Source of the DNA: Alphaproteobacteria bacterium
GTDB lineage: Bacteria > Pseudomonadota > Alphaproteobacteria > Rhodobacterales > Rhodobacteraceae
Assembly: GCA_030830465.1 (NCBI GenBank)
Contig: JAURMY010000008.1
Coordinates: 1-11,048 of the forward strand
Direction: 5' to 3'
Length of the DNA stretch: 11,048 nt
This document shows positions 7,696 to 11,048 of the stretch, piece after piece; the stretch's first letter is position 1; the number at the start of each line of letters is the position of its first letter. The notes beneath the pieces are model-generated. The model had not been told where the DNA came from. It worked only from the letters and a program-made list of their open reading frames with translations, and did no database searches. A program made the position numbers and the translations under genes.

Positions 7696-8621
7696 TGGCG
7701 GTGCGTTATCAGCGGGTTGCCTTTCTGGGTTTGGGCCTGATCGCGGGCTCAATGGCGCTGGCGATGCGCAAGCATGGGCTGGTTCAATCCATCACAGGCT
7801 ATGCCCGCACGCCGGAAACCCGGGCTGTTGCGCTGGAAATCGGGCTGGTCGATCAGGTTTATGACAGTGCCGCCAAGGCCGTTGCCGATGCCGATCTGGT
7901 GGTGTTTTGCGTGCCGGTCGGCGCCATGTCGGGCCTTGCCGCGGAAATCGCGCCGCATCTGAAGCCGGGCGCAACCGTCACCGATGTGGGGTCGGTCAAA
8001 AAGGCGGTGATTGACGCGATCGGCCCGCATGTACCGGGTCCGGTTGAATTTATTCCCGCGCATCCGCTGGCCGGAACCGAACATAGCGGCCCGCGCGCCG
8101 GTTTCGCCAGCCTGTTTGAATACCGCTGGTGCCTGCTGACTCCGCTGCCGGGGACCGATCCTGATGCTTTGCAGCGCCTGCGCGACCTGTGGCTGGGCAT
8201 GGGGGCAAAAGTCGATCAGATGGACGCTGACCATCACGATCTGGTTCTGGCCGTCACCAGCCACACGCCACACCTGATTGCCTATACCATGGTCGGGGTG
8301 GCCGATGATCTGCAACGGGTGACGGAATCCGAAGTGATCAACTATTCCGCCGCCGGGTTCCGGGATTTCACCCGTATCGCCGCCAGCGATCCGACCATGT
8401 GGCGCGACGTATTTTTGAACAACAAAGAGGCGACGCTGGAAATCCTGGGCCGCTTCACCGAAGAACTGTTTGATTTGCAACGCGCAATTCGCCGGGGCAA
8501 CGGGGAACAACTGTTTAACTATTTTACCCGCACAAGAGCGATCAGACGTGGTATCATTGAAGCCGGGCAAGATACGGCCGCACCGGATTTCGGGCGGGCG
8601 AGCAAGGAAAAAGGGCAGTAA
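7695..8621 (+). CDS. tyrA: Prephenate/arogenate (cyclohexadienyl) dehydrogenase, TyrA family
   Basis: A 308-residue cytoplasmic dehydrogenase that oxidatively decarboxylates prephenate and/or arogenate in tyrosine synthesis. The nucleotide-binding motif GLGLIAGS is at residues 12-19. DVGSVK (97-102) carries the conserved Ser100. HPLAGTEHSG (123-132) holds the catalytic His123. SHTPHLIAY (189-197) and GFRDFTRIAASDPTMWRDVF (221-240) are the family's substrate-side blocks, with Arg227 as the probable carboxylate ligand. There is no fused chorismate mutase and no ACT domain, so this is the short monofunctional form. The residue ending the second Rossmann strand is not acidic (GYART, 35-39), which hints at use of NADP or relaxed cofactor choice. 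The ATG at 7695 overlaps the hisC stop (TGATG), with AAGGGA inside hisC serving as ribosome binding site; the frame is open 28 codons further back but without family character. The stop is 2 nt before the next gene. Confidence 0.95.
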   Translation: MAVRYQRVAFLGLGLIAGSMALAMRKHGLVQSITGYARTPETRAVALEIGLVDQVYDSAAKAVADADLVVFCVPVGAMSGLAAEIAPHLKPGATVTDVGSVKKAVIDAIGPHVPGPVEFIPAHPLAGTEHSGPRAGFASLFEYRWCLLTPLPGTDPDALQRLRDLWLGMGAKVDQMDADHHDLVLAVTSHTPHLIAYTMVGVADDLQRVTESEVINYSAAGFRDFTRIAASDPTMWRDVFLNNKEATLEILGRFTEELFDLQRAIRRGNGEQLFNYFTRTRAIRRGIIEAGQDTAAPDFGRASKEKGQ

Positions 8622-8623
8622 GC

Positions 8624-9550
8624 ATGCGCTACGTCATGCCGCTATTACTTTTGGCTGCGCTGATTTTCGGGTCGGCCCTGTGGGCCGGTGCGCCGTTGAC
8701 CTCGCCCCGCCCGGTGCCGCGGGATGCGGGTGCCAAAATGGCGGCCTCGCCGGTTCAGGTCTATTACCGGCCCAAAATTCGGCCGCGGCCAAGGGTCAGT
8801 CACAGCTCGAAAACCCCTGAAGGGCGAAGCGCCACGGTGGAGGTCACACGCACAGCCGTCGCAGAGCCTTACGCGCTGGCCACGACCGCCCCGGTTTACA
8901 GTTCGCCGCGCCGGCCAGTGCGGCCAAAGGATCTGAATCTCAGCCGGACCGCAGGGGTAAGAGCGCCGGCGACGGGGGCAAAGCAAACCCGGTTGGCCAG
9001 TGTTGCGCCCACCTACACGCCGATTCCGGGCAGCGTTTGCGGGGACCCCCGTATTCGCGGCACCAGTTTGCCGCCAATTCCGCGCACCCAGTCCGGTTGT
9101 GGCGTGGCGGAGCCGGTCAAGATCACGTCAATTGACGGCATCAGGTTGAGCCAGGGGTCGATCATGGATTGTGCGACTGCGCGCACCCTGACCGCTTGGC
9201 TGACCAAATCGGTGCGTCCGACGGTCGGCCGTCGCGGCGGCGGGCTGGATGCGGTGAAGGTCGCCGCGCATTATTCCTGCCGGACCCGCAACAGCCAGAA
9301 AGGCGCCAAGATTTCCGAGCATGGCAAGGGTCATGCGATAGATATTTCCGGTCTGGTTCTGGCGGATGGCAGTACGATTACGGTCCAAGACGCCTGGAAA
9401 ACCTGGAAAGACAAAAAACTGCTGGCCTCGATCCGCGCACAGGCCTGCGGGCCGTTTGGCACCGTTTTGGGGCCGGGGTCGGACAAGTTTCATCACGACC
9501 ATTTGCATCTGGACACCGCCCGGTACCGCAGCGGCGCCTATTGCAAATAG
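8624..9550 (+). CDS. Extensin-like C-terminal domain protein, exported
   Basis: A 308-residue protein with a hydrophobic signal or signal anchor at residues 4-22 (possible cleavage after AGA, 21-23). A Pro/Arg/Ser/Thr-rich, low-complexity linker spans about 24-135. The conserved extensin-like C-terminal domain, of the kind named for the bacterial family, covers about 136-308. Six cysteines in that domain (139, 159, 183, 219, 275, 307) suggest disulfides in the periplasm. SEHGKGHAID (231-240) and HHDHLHLD (290-297) resemble the SxHxxGxAxD and HxH metal motifs of M15-type D,D-carboxypeptidases, so a zinc-dependent cell-wall peptidase fold is plausible. Despite the name it is not a plant-like structural extensin. 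The ATG is 2 nt after the tyrA stop, with AAAGGG (8610-8615) 8 nt upstream, so it is almost certainly co-transcribed with hisC-tyrA. Specific substrate and role are unknown. Confidence 0.9.
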   Translation: MRYVMPLLLLAALIFGSALWAGAPLTSPRPVPRDAGAKMAASPVQVYYRPKIRPRPRVSHSSKTPEGRSATVEVTRTAVAEPYALATTAPVYSSPRRPVRPKDLNLSRTAGVRAPATGAKQTRLASVAPTYTPIPGSVCGDPRIRGTSLPPIPRTQSGCGVAEPVKITSIDGIRLSQGSIMDCATARTLTAWLTKSVRPTVGRRGGGLDAVKVAAHYSCRTRNSQKGAKISEHGKGHAIDISGLVLADGSTITVQDAWKTWKDKKLLASIRAQACGPFGTVLGPGSDKFHHDHLHLDTARYRSGAYCK

Positions 9551-9582
9551 GTTGGAATGAGTATTTTTGGAACAAAGATGAG

Positions 9583-9601
9583 CGGGGTCTGGTTTACCCC
9601 G
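9583..9601 (+). terminator. Weak hairpin after the extensin-like gene
   Basis: CGGGGT (9583-9588) and ACCCCG (9596-9601) form a 6-bp GC-rich stem with a 7-nt loop, 32 nt after the stop codon. No U-run follows, so this is a poor intrinsic terminator by itself. The larger palindrome just downstream may do the job instead. Confidence 0.3.
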
Positions 9602-9609
9602 AAACGCCC

Positions 9610-9714
9610 TAAAGCCTATTGCGTTAAGCTTGCATCACCAAACGCTGCCTGAAATCAAAGATTTCAACGCGTTAGGTGATGCAATTTGCTTCAAGTAAAA
9701 CGCAATACGCTTTA
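9610..9714. repeat. 105-bp nested palindromic element (MITE/REP-like or bidirectional terminator)
   Basis: Outer 16-bp inverted arms TAAAGCCTATTGCGTT (9610-9625) and AACGCAATACGCTTTA (9699-9714) differ at one position. Inside them AAGC (9626-9629) pairs with GCTT (9688-9691). TTGCATCACC (9630-9639) pairs perfectly with GGTGATGCAA (9675-9684), AACGC (9641-9645) with GCGTT (9669-9673), and GAAATC (9651-9656) with GATTTC (9660-9665) around an AAA loop. About 40 base pairs thus form one long stem with bulges. By hand count the element is about 40% GC, much lower than its surroundings. It lies between the convergent extensin-like and nfeD-like genes, and its right end contains the TAA stop of the latter. 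TA at both ends fits the target duplication of an IS630/mariner-type miniature element, but only one copy is visible here. Confidence 0.7.
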
Positions 9715-10176
9715 TTGTTCGCCGTCCACCAGAAGCGTCATGCCTTCTGCCCCCGAGATCTTGACGGTGGCGCCGGGTTTGGCATTGCTGCCGGCGGGCC
9801 AGACCGCGTGCCAGCGCACGCCGTCGATGGTGACCGCGCCTTCGGGGCCGGTATATTCCTGAACCACGGCATGCCGTCCGACCATCAGCGCCGCGCGGTT
9901 GTTCAGCCCGTCAGCCTGCGGATTGCGTGCCTCGCTTCGGTGCAAGAGGCTGCGGCCGGCAAAGGTCAGGGCCACGGCCAGAACCGCGAAGACCGCGATC
10001 TGAACTTCGCCGCTGACACCCGGGGAGGCCGCAAGCAGTCCGGCAATGGCCAAAGCCGCCAGCGCCGGCCAGATCAAGAAGAATGACATCGTGGCCATCT
10101 CAACCACGCCCAAAGCCACACCCAGAGCGACCCACCACCATGGGGACGCGCCGTTCAGAAAGGTAAAAAAATCCAT
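9712..10176 (-). CDS. NfeD-like short membrane protein, SPFH partner
   Basis: A 154-residue inner-membrane protein of the short NfeD type, which lacks the ClpP-like serine protease domain of long NfeD proteins. Hydrophobic helices lie at about 12-31, 33-51 and 57-75. They are followed by a soluble domain (about 94-152, RAALMVGRHAVV...GEQ) of the OB-fold kind typical of the family; Gly100, the GVRWHAVW block (119-126) and the closing MTLLVDG fit it. The ATG at 10176-10174 is chosen because it begins the membrane region and has AAAGGG 10 nt upstream, the last codons of the SPFH gene. The frame is open further upstream but would overlap that gene. It lies 7 nt downstream of the SPFH stop, an arrangement like qmcA-ybbJ in E. 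coli, so the two products probably act together in the membrane. The stop codon is inside the palindromic element. Confidence 0.9.
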   Translation of the reverse strand: MDFFTFLNGASPWWWVALGVALGVVEMATMSFFLIWPALAALAIAGLLAASPGVSGEVQIAVFAVLAVALTFAGRSLLHRSEARNPQADGLNNRAALMVGRHAVVQEYTGPEGAVTIDGVRWHAVWPAGSNAKPGATVKISGAEGMTLLVDGEQ

Positions 10177-10183
10177 CACCGAA

Positions 10184-11048
10184 TTACCCTTTGTTGGTCG
10201 GTTTGGCGGATGGTCCACCGCTGCCCAGCGTCGCCCGGGCGATATCCGCAATGCCGGAAATCGACCCCAGAAGGCCGGAAGCTTCAAGCGGGATCATGAT
10301 GGTTTTCGAATTTGGCGATGAGGCCATGTCGCGCAGGGCCTCGGTGTATTTCTGGGCGACGAAATAGTTGATTGCCTGAATGTCGCCGGCGGCAATGGCT
10401 TCTGAGACCAGCCGGGTGGCCTTGGCTTCGGCCTCGGCCAGACGTTCGCGGGCCTGAGCATCCAGAAACGCGGCTTCCTTGCGGCCCTCGGCCTCGCGGA
10501 TCTGGGCCTCGCGTTCGCCCTCGGCCTTGAGGATCGCCGATTGCTTCAAGCCTTCGGCCTGAAGAATATCCGCGCGCTTGGTCCGCTCGGCCTTCATCTG
10601 CCGCGCCATGGCTTCGTTGATGTCAGGCGGCGGGGCCAGGTCCTTGATCTCGACGCGGGTGACCTTGACCCCCCAGGGATTGCTGGCCTGATCAATCACG
10701 GTCAGCAGTTTGTGGTTGATGATGTCGCGGTTTGACAGGCTTTCGTCCAGATCCATCGCACCGATCACCGAGCGGATATTGGTCATCGACAGATTGCCCA
10801 GCGCATGTTCAAGATTGCGCACCTCATATGCGGCGCGGGCCGCATCGACCACCTGATAGAAGGTCACGGCATCGGCCACCACCATGGCGTTGTCGCGGGT
10901 GATGACTTCCTGGCTGGCGATGTCCAGAACGGTTTCCATCATGTTGATGCGCGCGCCGACCTTGTCCATGATCGGAATCAGGAAGCGCAGGCCGGGTTTC
11001 AGCGTGCGGGTGTAGCGGCCAAACCGCTCGACGGTCCAGTTTTCGCCC
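10184..11048 (-). CDS. qmcA: SPFH (stomatin/prohibitin) protein, QmcA-like; N-terminus outside window
   Basis: A partial membrane-associated scaffold protein of the band 7/SPFH superfamily. The 287 complete codons visible start within the SPFH domain at [19 protein letters not shown] and continue without a break past the right edge, so the true start and the N-terminal membrane segment are not seen. Characteristic blocks in order are [56 protein letters not shown], and [15 protein letters not shown] long alanine/glutamate-rich coiled coil follows, with repeated AEG units (QAEG, KAEG, EAEG) and then [12 protein letters not shown]. The C-terminal tail is short and Ser/Pro/Lys-rich. The sequence follows E. 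coli QmcA closely, more than HflK/HflC. It is upstream of, and surely co-transcribed with, the nfeD-like gene 7 nt after it. The family organises membrane microdomains and modulates membrane proteases; no specific client can be inferred. Confidence 0.94.
   Translation of the reverse strand, partial: GENWTVERFGRYTRTLKPGLRFLIPIMDKVGARINMMETVLDIASQEVITRDNAMVVADAVTFYQVVDAARAAYEVRNLEHALGNLSMTNIRSVIGAMDLDESLSNRDIINHKLLTVIDQASNPWGVKVTRVEIKDLAPPPDINEAMARQMKAERTKRADILQAEGLKQSAILKAEGEREAQIREAEGRKEAAFLDAQARERLAEAEAKATRLVSEAIAAGDIQAINYFVAQKYTEALRDMASSPNSKTIMIPLEASGLLGSISGIADIARATLGSGGPSAKPTNKG

Noticed and set aside
6871..8570. Two long minus-strand frames (293 and 273 codons) opposite hisC and tyrA.
   Set aside because: Both strands are open only because of base composition; the plus-strand proteins have complete catalytic motifs and the minus-strand ones have none.
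10430..10620. Repeated AEG-type units in the SPFH gene, considered as a DNA tandem repeat.
   Set aside because: These are the normal Ala/Glu coiled-coil heptads of QmcA-like proteins, not a nucleotide-level repeat.

Overview
The window is about 11 kb of GC-rich DNA carrying ordinary-looking chromosomal housekeeping genes. The organism is most likely an alphaproteobacterium, probably of the Rhodobacterales. This is inferred from GC-rich codon use, a hisC-tyrA pair, an extensin-like periplasmic protein, a large DUF2339 membrane protein and the amino-acid sequences themselves. No phage, transposase, CRISPR array, tRNA or rRNA is visible.

Layout, left to right: (1) the 5' part of ileS (isoleucyl-tRNA synthetase) on the minus strand, running off the left edge; (2) a divergent small membrane-anchored c-type cytochrome on the plus strand; (3) a convergent, very long DUF2339 multi-spanning membrane protein on the minus strand; (4) divergent from it, a plus-strand pair made of a class A FAD-dependent monooxygenase and a 62-residue single-span membrane protein with a very strong ribosome binding site; (5) a tight plus-strand run of hisC, tyrA and an extensin-like protein, with a 1-nt overlap and then a 2-nt gap; (6) a 160-nt intergenic stretch holding a long, AT-rich, nearly perfect nested palindrome; (7) a minus-strand pair, an NfeD-like protein and a QmcA-type SPFH (stomatin/prohibitin) protein, the latter running off the right edge.

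Functionally, the hisC-tyrA pair supplies a dehydrogenase and an aminotransferase that together can complete tyrosine synthesis, with the aminotransferase also serving histidine synthesis. The SPFH/NfeD pair is a classic bacterial membrane-microdomain couple. The monooxygenase and its small membrane partner are probably co-transcribed, but their substrate is unknown.

I do not see a new multi-gene system here. The items most worth a second look are the 105-bp palindromic element at the 3' end of the nfeD-like gene, an Asp-to-Glu change at the conserved editing-site acid of IleRS, the M15-peptidase-like metal-site pattern in the extensin-like protein, and the operator-like palindrome in front of hisC.
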